From Myxococcales bacterium (lineage in GTDB: Bacteria; Myxococcota_A; Polyangia; Polyangiales; Polyangiaceae), in contig JANXLV010000291.1 of assembly GCA_025355005.1 (NCBI GenBank), positions 1 through 32,334 on the forward strand: DNA of 32,334 nt. Reading direction: 5' to 3'. The position numbers were made by a program, and so were the translations under genes. The notes under the pieces were generated by a model that had not been told where the DNA came from, searched no databases, and was given only the letters and a program-made list of their open reading frames with translations. Positions 32,334-32,334 of the stretch are shown piece by piece. Position 1 is the first letter of the stretch. Each line of letters begins with the position of its first letter.

Positions 32334-32334
32334 A

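Overview
The window reads as a chromosomal segment of a high-GC, Gram-negative delta-type bacterium, most likely Myxococcota and perhaps closest to the Polyangia. This is inferred from several things: a surface protein with a MYXO-CTERM-like tail (Asp-box repeats, Cys, one membrane helix, Arg cluster), two membrane-anchored Ser/Thr protein kinases, many lipoproteins with Gly/Ser/Asp-rich linkers, an OmpA protein with thrombospondin type 3 repeats, and frequent GTG/TTG starts. I saw no tRNA, rRNA, CRISPR array, insertion sequence or phage gene. Gene density is very high. No gene-free stretch exceeds 300 bases; the longest are 1904-2158 (repeat-rich, divergent) and 19326-19532 (divergent, no clear signal).

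Layout. Positions 1-98 hold the start of an unrecognised minus-strand gene cut by the window edge, followed by an OmpA/TSP3 outer-membrane protein (minus). From 2159 to 5401 runs the classical rpmH-rnpA-yidD-yidC-khpB cluster (plus) for ribosome, RNase P and membrane insertion. It has a readable sigma-70-type promoter, but dnaA is not next to it. On the minus strand, 9061-5449 holds luxE-like and luxC-like fatty-acid reductase genes without luciferase genes, then a NAPE-PLD-like metallo-beta-lactamase-fold hydrolase and a Cys-rich lipoprotein. A hybrid PAS-PAS histidine kinase (9162-11066) diverges from this group.

From 16152 down to 11108 four minus-strand genes are packed end to end: a beta-propeller protein, a diverged LpxK-like protein, an FHA-GGDEF protein and a class III aminotransferase. 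On the plus strand follow a DUF2252 protein and a methyltransferase, which meet a convergent VWA lipoprotein across an 11-bp tandem repeat that holds both stop codons. A MYXO-CTERM Asp-box protein and another lipoprotein come next.

From 21815 to 30270 two kinase genes, each immediately followed by an overlapping or abutting envelope-protein gene, flank the chromosome-condensation pair scpA-scpB (minus). The right end holds a lone SctT/FliR-like type III export protein (minus), a MaoC-type hydratase and a stand-alone NFACT-R domain protein.

Most notable: rnpA lacks a usual start codon where homology says it should begin; the LpxK homologue has lost the P-loop lysine and parts of its catalytic motif; LuxE/LuxC occur without luciferase; the two kinase-envelope protein pairs are arranged in parallel; and short tandem repeats sit in front of rpmH and across convergent stop codons.
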